From positions 1,860,001 to 1,924,000 of the forward strand of contig NZ_CP045484.1 in NCBI RefSeq assembly GCF_009729055.1: a stretch of 64,000 nt of DNA. The letters are read 5' to 3'. Positions 37,663 to 51,544 of this stretch are shown here, one piece after another (positions within the stretch are counted from its first letter, which is position 1; each line of letters starts with the position of its first letter). Source of the DNA: Sulfurisphaera ohwakuensis. Its GTDB lineage: Archaea; Thermoproteota; Thermoprotei_A; Sulfolobales; Sulfolobaceae. The translations under genes and the position numbers were made by a program. The notes below the pieces were generated by a model. That model saw nothing but the letters and a program-made list of their open reading frames with translations, was not told where the DNA came from and did not search any database.

Positions 37663-37666
<4 letters not shown>
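36743..37666 (-). CDS. hdrB2: sHdrB2, heterodisulfide-reductase-like subunit B
   Basis: A 307-residue protein with two cysteine-rich CCG domains that bind non-cubane [4Fe-4S] clusters in HdrB proteins. Domain 1 is complete: C18, C50-C51, C87 and C90 (CPGC). Domain 2 has C164, C210-C211 and C246, but the last Cys is Gly (CPLGG), so only one normal cluster site is expected. The start at 37666 is chosen for its GGAGGTGA site 7 nt upstream and a 4-nt ATGA overlap with sHdrC2; a longer frame exists. Last gene of the sulfur-oxidising sHdr operon, whose complex oxidises sulfane sulfur in the cytoplasm. Confidence 0.88.
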
Positions 37667-38341
<675 letters not shown>

Positions 38342-38355
<14 letters not shown>

Positions 38356-39070
38356 ATTTAATCACCTTAATAAAGGGTTTTAACCCGAGAACTAAAGCTG
38401 TAGTTGTGAGATGTGTGGGGAGGAGCCCCGCGGCTTTCTTATCAATTGCAAGATGAGTTGTATAATCTAGGAGTCTAACATATGCATAAACTAAAAAAAC
38501 AGAAGTTGGATAATAATTACCAGTATCTAAACCAAAAATATCTAAAACTGATTTTAACTCGGATAAAGCCTTAAAGAACTCATCTTCATTTTTAAGTGTA
38601 ACATTATCTTTAAGTACGTAAGTAATTGAACCAGTATTTCTCTCTTTATTCCAGACCCATCTAGTCCAGAGAGGATATTTTTCTGGTTCAAGGAAATGAA
38701 TTATTTCTTTAGCCATGTCTTCAACATCTTTTTTATTTCCTCCTTTTATAAGAGAAGAAAATTCTTCGACCCTTTCATTATATGATCTAGATGTATCCTT
38801 TAAGACAGAATATGCTTTAGATAATAAGGGTAAGGGTGTTTGAGAAATTACATCATTAACATATTTCTTTGCATAAAATATAATTTCGAATAATTTTCTT
38901 ACATCCTCTTCAGTTTTTATATCCAAATTCTTAAGAAAATCAGTTTTCATTTTCATTGAATCTAAAATAAGAGATAAGGATTTTTTCGGATCAGATACAG
39001 TATTATTTATATCCTTGTCTAACATAGCATTAAAAATATCTTTTACATAATCAACATTTAAAAAAATCAT
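38342..39070 (-). CDS. sHdr operon hypothetical protein (sHdr-hyp)
   Basis: A 242-residue mainly helical protein with no cysteine or cofactor motif, located between hdrA and hdrC2. This is the fixed place of the conserved hypothetical gene in sHdr clusters (order C1-B1-A-hyp-C2-B2). Notable segments are [16 protein letters not shown] (about 125-140) and [17 protein letters not shown] near the end. Its start is 2 nt beyond the hdrA stop (TAACATG) and its end overlaps hdrC2 by 14 nt. It is probably a structural part or assembly factor of the complex; biochemical function is not known to me. Confidence 0.75.
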
Positions 39071-39071
39071 G

Positions 39072-40169
<1,098 letters not shown>

Positions 40170-40223
40170 TTTTTCACCAACTACATATTAATTAAATAAA
40201 AATAATTTAAAAAACTTTGCTTT

Positions 40224-41543
40224 TCACTTTTGAACAGCTTGCTCACCTTTATACCATTTCACTCTGTCTGGTAAAGCTAGGTAGAAATCAATCTTTCTGT
40301 GTGGTTTGTATAAGTATTCTGGCTGTGCTTTTCCTTCTCTTAAGTCTGCTAAGTATTGTAAGAATTGTTCTTTGTATTCATCAACTGGTACACCAACTTT
40401 TCTTAAGAAACCTTCAACATCTGTTGCATGCCAGTGTATTTGTCCAATCTTATAGGGATCTGCACCCATCATTATTGCTGCAAATTGTGCATCCGCTAAT
40501 ACTGGTAAGTTATAGTTAAATCCATGGGCTTTACCAGCCCACTGGCTCTTGTCTAATGTTGTTACACATCCAGTATCAGATGTTACAAATACATCAGCAT
40601 GGCCTTCTTCAACTGCTGGAATTACTTTCTTGAATAGTGCAAAGCTTCTGCTAAATTCTCTTTCTGTTAATATGTGTCTAAATCCAAATCCACAACAGTC
40701 CCACCAAGTTGAGTAATCAACAATCTTAGCTCCAAAGTTCATTACGGTCCCAGTTGGAGCTGCTGGCCTTCTTCCTTCAAAGACTGCAGGATCATAAACC
40801 GTATCCTCAGGAACTAACTTATAAACGTGACATGGTGTATGAACTGCTGCTCTAATATTGCTTAAATCATATTTTTTATGTTGAGCAGCTTTCTTGCTCA
40901 TTACATATAACCATTCTGAATAGTGTACAACTTCCTCTGGGACTACAATATCCATGTCTAATTTTCTCATTATTGGCCTTAACTTGTCTCTTATCTCTTT
41001 ATGTAATATTATCATGTTCCTAACTTCTTTGTAATGACCAAATGATGTACCACAGTGAATTAATGGGAAGTAACCGGTCTCATAAGCTCTCCACATGTTT
41101 CTTACATATACACCAGCTAAAGCAACTGGGTTTGAAGCACCAGAAGCATGATAGTTCCAACCCGTACATGAAGTTTGATGAGGTTCATCTAAGTAATCAA
41201 TTTCTAGTTTGTTCATTATCCAGAATACAGATGTTGGATAACCGGGAATATGCCCACATTGGCCACAGCTCTTATGGTTCCATAATCTTGTTGTAGGTAT
41301 CTTCTTTGGCATTCCATTTAACGTTTGTACCTCAACTGGGTTATTATTAGGCTTAATATGATGAACAATTATCTCTCCTTCATCCTCTAACTTGTATAAT
41401 TCTTCCTTGATATGTTGTAAGCCGTGTGGAGTACTATACCTATAAATAATCCTTTGATATACCTCATTCCAATCCACGTCATCTGCATAAGGAAAAGCTT
41501 CTTTTATCTCCTCATGTAGCTTTTTTTCTTCTTGAGTAACCAT
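40224..41543 (-). CDS. hdrB1: sHdrB1, heterodisulfide-reductase-like subunit B
   Basis: A 439-residue HdrB-type protein. A first cysteine set is seen at C93, C96 and C126 (SCGQCGH, TSCTGW), and the C-terminal CCG domain is complete in outline: HTPCHVYK, then WWDCCGFGF, then DTGCVTTLD. The start at 41543 (MVTQEEKK) follows GGTGG by 4 nt; a longer in-frame start would add 12 residues through that site. There are 119 nt between it and hdrC1, with room for an internal promoter, and 54 nt before hdrA. It is a candidate active-site subunit for persulfide or polysulfide oxidation. Confidence 0.88.
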   Translation of the reverse strand: MVTQEEKKLHEEIKEAFPYADDVDWNEVYQRIIYRYSTPHGLQHIKEELYKLEDEGEIIVHHIKPNNNPVEVQTLNGMPKKIPTTRLWNHKSCGQCGHIPGYPTSVFWIMNKLEIDYLDEPHQTSCTGWNYHASGASNPVALAGVYVRNMWRAYETGYFPLIHCGTSFGHYKEVRNMIILHKEIRDKLRPIMRKLDMDIVVPEEVVHYSEWLYVMSKKAAQHKKYDLSNIRAAVHTPCHVYKLVPEDTVYDPAVFEGRRPAAPTGTVMNFGAKIVDYSTWWDCCGFGFRHILTEREFSRSFALFKKVIPAVEEGHADVFVTSDTGCVTTLDKSQWAGKAHGFNYNLPVLADAQFAAIMMGADPYKIGQIHWHATDVEGFLRKVGVPVDEYKEQFLQYLADLREGKAQPEYLYKPHRKIDFYLALPDRVKWYKGEQAVQK

Positions 41544-41662
41544 TTTACCACCTTTACATACACCTATGTTTTTTGTCATATATAAATTTTTATTTTAAAC
41601 ATTTTATGAGAACATGTAAATTAGCTAAATTTCAATTAAATAATACAAAAAATATTTTTAAC

Positions 41663-42502
41663 TTATAAATCCATCCAATTATCGGGTAATTCGTCCTCGT
41701 TAAGCTCTCCTTTCATATACTTCTCTTTGATCTCTTCTAACTGCTGTTTTCTCTCCTCATACATGTCCATGATCATTTCATATAAGTCTTCATCAACATT
41801 CTTTATTGCATCAAGTACACCAGATTCAATAAAGATAGTCATTAACTCTACTGCTGTCTGTAATGATGTTTGCCAACCAATATCAGTTCTTTGCATTAAA
41901 TCAACTGGAACTGCCTTTCTATAAACATCCATATTCTTTGATTCTTCAACAGCCTGTGGACCCCAATCTGGGAATGCTTCTGGTTGAATCATGTTTGGTG
42001 TTACTTGGTTACCAGTAGTCATTACAGTGTATAAGACTCTTCTATATGGTGCTAGAATTTCTTTAGCAGATGGTAAACCAAATTGTACTGCATATTCTCT
42101 AAGTAACATTATTAATCCAGCTATCTCGTTATTAAATGGACATCTCATTGAGCAAGTATAACATTGTACACAAGCCCAAACTTTCTTATTTACGAATTCC
42201 CAAATTTTATCAACTGCATCTCTCATCATATATTGTATCATTTCTCTTGGACCAAAATCATAGAATTTTGCTGCAGGACACCCAGAAGTACATACACCAC
42301 AATTTAAGCAACCTCTTAGATATTCATTAAATCTAAAATCAGATTTTACTGCTTGCCAATACTTTATTGCAAGTTCTCTTTCCTCTGGCTTTAAATTACT
42401 TTCAAAATTTCTGAGTTCTTCTGGTTCTACTGCTTGGACATCATAAGCCATATCCATAACTCTTGGATCATCTGGTAGAGGTATAGCTTTTACAGTTGCC
42501 AT
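41663..42502 (-). CDS. hdrC1: sHdrC1, heterodisulfide-reductase-like subunit C
   Basis: A 279-residue ferredoxin-type subunit, first gene of the sHdr operon. Two [4Fe-4S] motifs: C65-C68-C71-C75 (CLNCGVCTSGCP) and C111-C114-C117-C121 (CVQCYTCSMRCP). The acidic C-terminus (KGELNEDELPDNWMDL) is characteristic of sHdrC1. The ATG at 42502 is supported by a TATA box at 42525-42535, making the mRNA practically leaderless; an in-frame TTG one codon earlier is less likely. Confidence 0.88.
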   Translation of the reverse strand: MATVKAIPLPDDPRVMDMAYDVQAVEPEELRNFESNLKPEERELAIKYWQAVKSDFRFNEYLRGCLNCGVCTSGCPAAKFYDFGPREMIQYMMRDAVDKIWEFVNKKVWACVQCYTCSMRCPFNNEIAGLIMLLREYAVQFGLPSAKEILAPYRRVLYTVMTTGNQVTPNMIQPEAFPDWGPQAVEESKNMDVYRKAVPVDLMQRTDIGWQTSLQTAVELMTIFIESGVLDAIKNVDEDLYEMIMDMYEERKQQLEEIKEKYMKGELNEDELPDNWMDL

Positions 42503-42524
42503 CAAATAAAAGTAGGAAAACTAA

Positions 42525-42535
42525 CTTATAAATTT
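42525..42535 (-). promoter_or_regulatory. TATA box of the sHdr operon
   Basis: The minus strand has AATTTATAAG about 25-33 nt upstream of the hdrC1 ATG, predicting a leaderless transcript. The region lies between hdrC1 and tusA. Confidence 0.6.
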
Positions 42536-42560
42536 TGTTAAAAAAATAAATTAATATCCT

Positions 42561-42800
42561 TTACTTAACCCTCTTTATTAGTATTCTTGTAACTCCACCT
42601 TGTTGCTGAATATCAAGAATTTGTTGACCAGTTCTTCTCGCCCAGGCCTCAATATCTGGTTTAGCTGCAGGGTCTGTTGCTAAAACCTCTAAAACCTCAC
42701 CAATCCCAATTTGCTTTATTGCTTTTGCAGTCTCCATTACTGGCCCAGGACAGTACATTCCTTTAACATCTAATGTTTTTGCAATCTTAATTTCGGCCAT
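42561..42800 (-). CDS. tusA: TusA sulfur-carrier protein
   Basis: A 79-residue TusA/SirA-family protein. C17 in MYCPGPVMET is the persulfide-carrying cysteine of the CPxP motif. TusA receives sulfur from DsrE3A and passes it, in sHdr organisms as Cys-S-thiosulfonate or persulfide, towards sHdr. The start follows GAGGTGAG, and it is separated by 10 nt from the DsrE3A stop, so the two form an operon directly upstream of the sHdr genes on the same strand. Confidence 0.92.
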   Translation of the reverse strand: MAEIKIAKTLDVKGMYCPGPVMETAKAIKQIGIGEVLEVLATDPAAKPDIEAWARRTGQQILDIQQQGGVTRILIKRVK

Positions 42801-42810
42801 TCATCTCACC

Positions 42811-43236
<426 letters not shown>

Positions 43237-43269
43237 GGTTTTTTACCCAAATAATCATTTTTATCTCAA

Positions 43270-43279
43270 ATTATATAAG
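43270..43279 (-). promoter_or_regulatory. TATA box of dsrE3A-tusA
   Basis: TTATATAATT on the minus strand lies 34-43 nt before the TTG start at 43236. This fits a short leader. Confidence 0.5.
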
Positions 43280-43506
43280 CTTTTCTCATATTCATTTTTA
43301 AAAAAATTTCGTAAGGATTTTCACTTTTATTTAGTATAAATTAAACTTAGTTAATCAGTAATGTCTATTCTAATATACGTCATAATTCTATACTTTTATC
43401 GTGAAAGAACTATAGCACTATATTTTTTGTCAAAACTTTCATTGAGTAAATTTGTTTGATAAAAAATTTAAGTTGGTGTTTAAACTATTATTTAGGAGGA
43501 TTTAGT

Positions 43507-43887
43507 ATGAGTGAAGGAGAAAAGAAACAAAAAGTATTGGTTGTAGTAACTCATGGTCCAGAAGATTTAGATAGGACATACGCACCTCTTTTCATGGCAT
43601 CAATAGCTGCTTCGATGGAATATGAAACATCCGTATTCTTTATGATAAAGGGACCAAAACTATTAGATAAGAAATGGCAAGAAGAGGAAAGGAGAAAAGG
43701 AGGAAACCCATTCATACACTTCTTCGATATGGCAAAAGATAATGGAGTTAAAATGTATGTATGTGTACAGAGTCTTAAAGATATGTGCCACATGAATGAA
43801 AGCGATGTAGTAGACGGAGTAGAAATTGTAGGAGGATCAACATTAATAGATTTACTCTTCGATGCTGATAGAGCATTATTCTTCTGA
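43507..43887 (+). CDS. DsrE-family sulfurtransferase-like protein
   Basis: A 126-residue DsrE-fold protein of a different subtype from DsrE3A. Strands [14 protein letters not shown] and [12 protein letters not shown], and a cysteine-containing segment [13 protein letters not shown] (about residues 86-98), follow the DsrE layout; C88 is in the position of the usual active-site Cys. The start at 43507 has a strong GGAGGA site at 43496-43501, so a 17-residue longer frame is rejected. It begins a four-gene operon with a flavoprotein, a hypothetical protein and a thioredoxin-like protein. It is divergent from dsrE3A across 270 nt. Confidence 0.8.
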   Translation: MSEGEKKQKVLVVVTHGPEDLDRTYAPLFMASIAASMEYETSVFFMIKGPKLLDKKWQEEERRKGGNPFIHFFDMAKDNGVKMYVCVQSLKDMCHMNESDVVDGVEIVGGSTLIDLLFDADRALFF

Positions 43888-43893
43888 CCTAAC

Positions 43894-45207
43894 ATGGAAT
43901 ATGATGTTATAATAATAGGCGGAGGAACAGCGGGGTATACTGCTGGCGTCATATTAGGAAGAAGAGGTAAAAAAATAGCAGTAGTAGAAAAGGAAAAGTT
44001 TGGAGGTACTTGTGTAAATTATGGATGTGTTCCAAGTATTTTTTTATCAGATATTTCTTTTTTGTATTCACGCCTTTCTGAAATAGGCAATTATAAGGGT
44101 ATTGAAATTAATTTAAAATTAAATAATTTCTTTTCTAAAAGAGAAGAAATAATAGACTATTTGAGTACAGCGGGTAAGAGACTGATTGAAAATGCTAGTG
44201 GAGAGACAATTGAAGGAGAAGGTATAATAAGAGATAATCATACAGTTGAGGTCAATGGAAGACTATTAACTACTAAAGAGATTATTATTGCTACTGGTTC
44301 CAAACCTAAACCTCCAAGGATAGAAGGTATTGAAAATGCAATAAGCGAAGATCAAGTTGTCAGACTTAATACTATTCCTTCATCAATGGTAATTATTGGT
44401 GGAGGAGTTGCTGGTACTGAAATTGCTCAAATATTTGCAAAATTAGGAACTAAAGTTACTCTTTTAACAAGGAGCAAAATATTAAAAGAACTTCATGAAG
44501 AAACTAGAAAATTAATGATTGATTCACTAGAGTTTGATGGGATAGATATCATAGAGAATTCTAAAATCGAGAAGATATACGGAGAAAAAGTTTATACAAA
44601 CAAAGGTGTATTTGATGGAGAAATTGTAGTATATGCCACTGGAAGAGAACCAAATTATCCAAAAGGATTTGAAAAACTAAATGTGGAAATTGGAAAGGAA
44701 GGAATAATAGTTAATGAAAGAATGCAAACTAATATTAAGAACATCTATGCTATTGGCGATATTGTAAATAAGGAGAAAAAAGTTGCACATGTTGCATATA
44801 TGGAGGCAATTATTGCCTCCCTTAATGTCTTAGGTACATGTGAATATATGGATTATACTGGAACACCTCAAGTAATCTATACAGATCCACAAATAGGTAT
44901 AGCAGGAGAGAAAGATAAAGCAGTTAAATTTCTTAAGTTTCCTTATAATGCTGATACGAGAGCAATAATAAAAGGGTTAAGAGAGGGATTTGCCTTAATA
45001 GGAATTGATAAGAACGGTACTATTGTCTATTCAGAAATAATTGGTGATAATGCTGAGGAGCTTATAAATATAATGGCTTTAGCTATACGCAAGAGAGTTA
45101 CAATCAGAGATTTAGCTTTTACAATATTCGTTCATCCTTCCTTAAGTGAGATTCTCGTTAATGCGGCAAGAGGAGAATTTGATTTAGATGTTGACTTATA
45201 TAAATAA
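43894..45207 (+). CDS. Dihydrolipoamide dehydrogenase-like flavoprotein of the sHdr island
   Basis: A 437-residue class I disulfide reductase. FAD motif GGGTAGYTAG is at residues 9-18, the active disulfide is C40-C45 (CVNYGCVPSIF), the NAD motif GGGVAGTEIA is near 170, AIGDIVN is near 290, and HPSLSE near the C-terminus keeps the catalytic His-Glu. The usual PSK lysine after the disulfide is replaced by Ile. It starts 6 nt after the DsrE-like stop. The likely role is re-oxidising or reducing lipoyl-LbpA with NAD(H) in sulfur oxidation. A second homologue is at 30547. Confidence 0.82.
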   Translation: MEYDVIIIGGGTAGYTAGVILGRRGKKIAVVEKEKFGGTCVNYGCVPSIFLSDISFLYSRLSEIGNYKGIEINLKLNNFFSKREEIIDYLSTAGKRLIENASGETIEGEGIIRDNHTVEVNGRLLTTKEIIIATGSKPKPPRIEGIENAISEDQVVRLNTIPSSMVIIGGGVAGTEIAQIFAKLGTKVTLLTRSKILKELHEETRKLMIDSLEFDGIDIIENSKIEKIYGEKVYTNKGVFDGEIVVYATGREPNYPKGFEKLNVEIGKEGIIVNERMQTNIKNIYAIGDIVNKEKKVAHVAYMEAIIASLNVLGTCEYMDYTGTPQVIYTDPQIGIAGEKDKAVKFLKFPYNADTRAIIKGLREGFALIGIDKNGTIVYSEIIGDNAEELINIMALAIRKRVTIRDLAFTIFVHPSLSEILVNAARGEFDLDVDLYK

Positions 45208-45219
45208 TAATGAGAAACA

Positions 45220-45564
45220 ATGTCAAGCCTAGAGGAATACTTAAAAAAGAAGGGATTTCAACTCGTTAATGATGGAAAAACGGAAAAAATAATAATGGAT
45301 GACTATGAGTTCTATATAGAGAATAACAGTATAAGATTACCAATACCTTTACCAACTGGAAAAGAATCATTAGACGATTTAGTTTCTATGGGTATTAAGT
45401 ATGCAAGAGCATCAAGAATATCGCAAGGTCTAGGAGCACCTCTAGAATATGAACTTTCTGGTAATGTATTGTTTATAATAAAGACGTTTAAGGATAGAAA
45501 AGATTTAGAAGAAAAGTTAATTAAAGCGTTAGAAGGAATAGAGAGTTTGAGGTACTTTTTATGA
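45220..45564 (+). CDS. Hypothetical protein of the DsrE-Lpd operon
   Basis: A 114-residue soluble protein with no cysteines. It has a helical start ([13 protein letters not shown]), strands, a [20 protein letters not shown] segment at about 65-85 and a charged C-terminal helix. The family is not recognised. It begins 12 nt after the flavoprotein and overlaps the thioredoxin-like gene by 4 nt, so it is certainly in the same operon. Confidence 0.6.
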   Translation: MSSLEEYLKKKGFQLVNDGKTEKIIMDDYEFYIENNSIRLPIPLPTGKESLDDLVSMGIKYARASRISQGLGAPLEYELSGNVLFIIKTFKDRKDLEEKLIKALEGIESLRYFL

Positions 45565-46109
45565 GCTACGATTATATAGTCTCTCAATATTTAGCTTATA
45601 TAAAGGATATAACATTGGAAGGTTGTAAAGCTGAAGAAATATTTGATTATTTCAAGGATAAGTTAAATATAGTTAGTAAAGAAGGTTGTGATAAACCATA
45701 TATAAAGGTGTACAAAAATAATAGGTTATATTTCTCATATTATGGAATTCCTGCAATTAATGAGTTTTGGCCCTTTTTAAATGCCCTAGTTAGAATATCT
45801 AATAATGTAATACAGCTTGATGAAAAGGAAAAAGAATTAGCAGCTAACATTTATGGTAATATAAAATTATTTGTAACACCAGATTGTACTAAATGCCCTA
45901 TAGCAGCTGAATTATTATATCAACTTCCTATACTTAATAGTAATATTAGCTTAGAAATTATTGATGTAACTACTTATGATGATTTAGGGAAGAAATATAG
46001 AGTTTTAAATGTTCCTAAGATTGTACTAAATGAAAAAACAGAGATACCAGGTAGTTTTCCTCCTACTATAATATTAAAAATGTTAGCTAAGGGTAGCGAA
46101 CAACATTAA
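45561..46109 (+). CDS. Thioredoxin/glutaredoxin-like protein with CxxC
   Basis: A 182-residue protein. Its C-terminal half (about residues 95-180) has the thioredoxin pattern: [19 protein letters not shown] with the CTKC redox pair, IEIIDV-like strand ([13 protein letters not shown]) and the cis-proline segment [10 protein letters not shown]. The N-terminal half has two cysteines ([15 protein letters not shown]) and may be a second, degenerate thioredoxin-like domain, as in protein disulfide oxidoreductases. It overlaps the previous gene by 4 nt and ends 23 nt inside a convergent PIN-like gene. It is likely to pass electrons from the operon's flavoprotein to thiol or sulfur-carrier partners. 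Confidence 0.65.
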   Translation: MSYDYIVSQYLAYIKDITLEGCKAEEIFDYFKDKLNIVSKEGCDKPYIKVYKNNRLYFSYYGIPAINEFWPFLNALVRISNNVIQLDEKEKELAANIYGNIKLFVTPDCTKCPIAAELLYQLPILNSNISLEIIDVTTYDDLGKKYRVLNVPKIVLNEKTEIPGSFPPTIILKMLAKGSEQH

Positions 46110-46404
46110 TTTTCATTTCTTTTGCTATTTTTTCCACATTTTCATCAGATGTAATTAACTCAGCAGATAATTCTTGAGCAACTAAAAGTGATTCAGAATC
46201 TGCTTCATCTAAACCATAAATTTTAACTGGCTTATGAGAATAAGCCCTTATCCAAATTTTATCGTAAACTAATGGATTTATCCCCTTTTTTAGAGCCTTA
46301 GATAAGGTAAGAGTAGTAACGACTAATTTTTTATCTTTATATTTTTCCACCAAATCCTTAAGATAATCTAAGGAACTAAATGTTATTACTACAAAGTCAG
46401 CCAT
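46087..46404 (-). CDS. Small PIN-like protein
   Basis: A 105-residue protein whose second half ([14 protein letters not shown], then [17 protein letters not shown]) resembles the acidic centre and C-terminal strand of PIN-domain nucleases. The N-terminal part [18 protein letters not shown] lacks the usual first Asp, so catalytic activity is doubtful. No antitoxin gene is adjacent. It is convergent with the thioredoxin-like gene and divergent from the DUF1641-type gene. A degenerate or non-nuclease PIN-like domain is the best guess. Confidence 0.4.
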   Translation of the reverse strand: MADFVVITFSSLDYLKDLVEKYKDKKLVVTTLTLSKALKKGINPLVYDKIWIRAYSHKPVKIYGLDEADSESLLVAQELSAELITSDENVEKIAKEMKINVVRYP

Positions 46405-46435
46405 AATTAAACTATATAAATAAATATGTTAATAA

Positions 46436-48778
<2,343 letters not shown>

Positions 48779-48779
48779 T

Positions 48780-49598
48780 TCAGATCATCTTCTTTAAGTC
48801 TTCAAGTTTAATCTCTTCCCCCTCTTTGAAAATTGGTTTCCTAAATACTCTTATCATTGGAGGAGTATTATAACCTAATACAACTTCAATAAATGAACTT
48901 CCACAAATAGGTTTATTGGATAGCACTTTAAATGAAGCTTCAAATTCCCAGTTCCTTATTAACCCTTTCTTTCCTTCAAACATTATTACATTTTTTCTCT
49001 TAACCTTATAAGGATAACCTAGATTAAAATCTAGAAAAGATAAGGAACCGTCCCAGTCTCCAATTATTCCCCCATAACAACCGAAAGGAAAACTGGTGTT
49101 TAACAATCCACCACAACAACCTAAGCCATAATAATTTCCAGCTTCAGAATAATCTAAAATCCTAACATCAAAGTAGTCCTTTTCAACACTTATAACTTGA
49201 CCAACCGAAGAACTTATATATCTTTTTATTGAAGGAAATTTAAACGTAATACCTTCTATGTGTGCATGCTTAAAATCTCCAGCAGTATAAGGTGATTCTA
49301 AAAATTTACCAATTTTTTCACCTTCCTTTATCTCACTACCTTCTTCTAGATATGGTTCTACATGAAGAACCTTTATTCTCTTCCCATTACTGTTTATATA
49401 CATTACTACATCATAATCTATTTTTGTATACTTATTTGGCCTTCCGATTTTAACTTTCTCTATTTTTTCTATAATACCAGAAAATGGCGAATAAAAATTC
49501 TCTTGGTCTGGCGAACTAAGATCAATAGCCTTTATCTTAACGTGTGATGGAAAACCACTAGAGAAAAAACTTAAAAGACTACCTTTTAAGATCTTCAT
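48780..49598 (-). CDS. M23/lipoyl-like beta protein with CCGG motif, in lipoate operon
   Basis: A 272-residue cytoplasmic protein. Residues 17-115 resemble an M23 (LytM) or lipoyl-type beta fold: SHVKIKAIDL, YSPFSGIIEKI, then IKEGEKIGKFLES and KHAHIEG, the last like the HxH zinc motif of M23 peptidases. A glycine/cysteine-rich centre (LGCCGGLL and FGCYGGIIGDWDG, about 150-180) is unusual and is not part of known M23 enzymes. The start overlaps the radical-SAM gene by 4 nt and the stop is 1 nt before the HDAC-like gene. A function in handling lipoyl proteins is suggested only by position. Confidence 0.45.
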   Translation of the reverse strand: MKILKGSLLSFFSSGFPSHVKIKAIDLSSPDQENFYSPFSGIIEKIEKVKIGRPNKYTKIDYDVVMYINSNGKRIKVLHVEPYLEEGSEIKEGEKIGKFLESPYTAGDFKHAHIEGITFKFPSIKRYISSSVGQVISVEKDYFDVRILDYSEAGNYYGLGCCGGLLNTSFPFGCYGGIIGDWDGSLSFLDFNLGYPYKVKRKNVIMFEGKKGLIRNWEFEASFKVLSNKPICGSSFIEVVLGYNTPPMIRVFRKPIFKEGEEIKLEDLKKMI

Positions 49599-50653
49599 TG
49601 CTTTTGCTCGAAGCGTTTTATTAACGTAGGAAGTCTACTTTGCTTTATAGCTTGTAATGTTTTTTCTCTTGAAGGATACCATGGTATGTTCCTAAATTCC
49701 ATGTTAGGTCTCTCATTAGAGTAGGGTCTATTACAGCCGGGGCAACCAGAGGTCATAAATGCTGGGGCTAACTCATCAATTGATAAGTCAGATGGAATAT
49801 CAACATCTAATAAGATGCCTTTTTCATCGAATTTAAATGCTGAATAATCCACCAAATCATTTTCTATTAACCATCTTGCTATTTGCATTCTCCTATAAAC
49901 ATTAACGGGGGCTGGTTTTACTTTCTCCATAGGAGTTCCTTGTTCTGGATAAAATGCAAATAATGTAATTTTTGCACCCCTTGAATGAGCATACCACATA
50001 ATGTCTACAGCTTCTTTTTCAGTTTCTCCTAAACCAATAATAAGATGTATTCCAGCATTTCCTTTTCCAAATACTTCGACTGCCTCATCAATACCTTGTA
50101 GATATCTTTCCCAACTATGCATACTCCTAACTTTTTTACCCCTAGTTTCTTCAAACACTCTTTTACTAGCTGCATCTATGGCAACATCTACCATATCTCC
50201 TCCAGCTTTTCTCATCTCTATTAAATGATGTCTAAATGTATACGTTGGTGTTATTAATTCTGAGATAGATAACTCAATTCCTGCCTCTCTTATTCTTCTA
50301 GTGATTTCTATAGAATCTTGTGCAGCTCTTGGGTGAGCTAATTGCCCTACACATATTCTTTGTAAACCATATCTTGGATCTCCTTGTCTCTCCTTAATTT
50401 TCTTTATTACATCATCTAATCTGCGTAATGGCCATTCTACTCTTATTAACGTCTTACACTCAGGACCTTGAGCTACTTCTCTAGCTTGTCCACAATAAGA
50501 ACAATTGGCTTTACATCCGTCTGGATAGTATTGTAGTAAGTTTATTGTTGTATTTAGCGCATTATGTAAAAAAACACCTGGACTAAAACCTAATACCATA
50601 TCTGCTCCGAAACTTAACCTTACCCAATCTGGACTACTTACCATTCTTAACAT
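49595..50653 (-). CDS. Radical-SAM lipoate synthase component (LipS1/LipS2-type)
   Basis: A 352-residue radical-SAM protein related to biotin synthase. The SAM-cluster motif is C47-C51-C54 (CKANCSYC); two further cysteines in SGCPGCNRPYSN (about 310-322) could hold an auxiliary cluster that donates sulfur. In archaea, two such proteins, LipS1 and LipS2, together insert the two sulfurs into octanoyl groups in place of LipA. Its neighbour at 50654-51544 is the partner; which is S1 and which S2 I cannot settle by eye. The adjacent genes are coupled (start directly after the partner's stop). Confidence 0.78.
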   Translation of the reverse strand: MLRMVSSPDWVRLSFGADMVLGFSPGVFLHNALNTTINLLQYYPDGCKANCSYCGQAREVAQGPECKTLIRVEWPLRRLDDVIKKIKERQGDPRYGLQRICVGQLAHPRAAQDSIEITRRIREAGIELSISELITPTYTFRHHLIEMRKAGGDMVDVAIDAASKRVFEETRGKKVRSMHSWERYLQGIDEAVEVFGKGNAGIHLIIGLGETEKEAVDIMWYAHSRGAKITLFAFYPEQGTPMEKVKPAPVNVYRRMQIARWLIENDLVDYSAFKFDEKGILLDVDIPSDLSIDELAPAFMTSGCPGCNRPYSNERPNMEFRNIPWYPSREKTLQAIKQSRLPTLIKRFEQKQ

Positions 50654-51544
50654 TTAAATCACCCCTAAAACATCAAAAATAACATTTCCACAACATGCAT
50701 TACTAAAAATAATTTCCCTTTTATTTCTTGCATATGGAATAACCTCTTCTTCTGGAAATGCTATCCCATCAATATCATAATCTACTGCAAATCTATCAAC
50801 CTCAAGATAAGCAGAACCTCTTGGTCTTGCACATCCTAACATAACTGGAACTGAGAATTCATCTCTAGCTTTCTTTAGTGCTGTTATCAGTTCTTGTGGA
50901 GTAGGTTGTCTAGTATTTCTAGTTCCTACTAATGGCATTAAGCCAACTATAATTACTGTATCTGGATTAACTTCCTTCAAAAGCTCTATTGCATGTAAAT
51001 CTCCATCAATTCCTTTTTTACTCAAACCCACAATTACGTGTGGTGCAATTTTTATTCCAGCTGACTTCAAATACTTAAATGAATTTAGATAATCATCCAC
51101 GGTAAAAGGTTGTTTTAACACATCTCTTATAGTTTCATTATCACCAACCATATCAAGTAATGCTATCTTTACTCCGGCTTTTGCAAACTTTTCTGCTATT
51201 TCTGGATTTCTAACTACACCAGTATGCGCAATGAAAGTTAATTTATTTGCATAATTACTCAATAAATCTGAATAACGCCAAATTGGTACTTCTCCCCTAA
51301 CAGACGAACCTCCAGATAATATTAGTCCTTTATGTCCTTCTTTTATAACTTTTTCTAAAACATTTTTCATTTTCTCCTTTGTAGATGCATCCTCCATGCC
51401 TTCTAAAATACGTCTATTACAATGATCACAGTTAAAAGCACATGCTATCCCAGTAACTGATACCATTTTCCAACCGTTCTCTGAATTAAGGTAATCTGTC
51501 TCATATTTCTTTAATGCTGGCGCATAAAGATATAATTTTCTCAT
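50654..51544 (-). CDS. Radical-SAM lipoate synthase component (LipS1/LipS2-type)
   Basis: A 296-residue radical-SAM protein with the cluster motif C35-C39-C42 (CAFNCDHC) and a C-terminal pair (SNACCGNVIF) that could bind an auxiliary cluster. The GGSSVRGEVPIW segment near residue 77 is the SAM-binding glycine motif. It pairs with the next gene as the two-protein lipoate synthase known from Thermococcus and from sHdr-type sulfur oxidisers. It overlaps the ligase by 4 nt upstream and directly abuts its partner downstream. Confidence 0.78.
   Translation of the reverse strand: MRKLYLYAPALKKYETDYLNSENGWKMVSVTGIACAFNCDHCNRRILEGMEDASTKEKMKNVLEKVIKEGHKGLILSGGSSVRGEVPIWRYSDLLSNYANKLTFIAHTGVVRNPEIAEKFAKAGVKIALLDMVGDNETIRDVLKQPFTVDDYLNSFKYLKSAGIKIAPHVIVGLSKKGIDGDLHAIELLKEVNPDTVIIVGLMPLVGTRNTRQPTPQELITALKKARDEFSVPVMLGCARPRGSAYLEVDRFAVDYDIDGIAFPEEEVIPYARNKREIIFSNACCGNVIFDVLGVI

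Noticed and set aside
40217..40519. Open frame antisense to the hdrB1 gene
   Set aside because: It mirrors the codon pattern of a well-supported hdrB1 on the other strand, and has no ribosome site or family motif.
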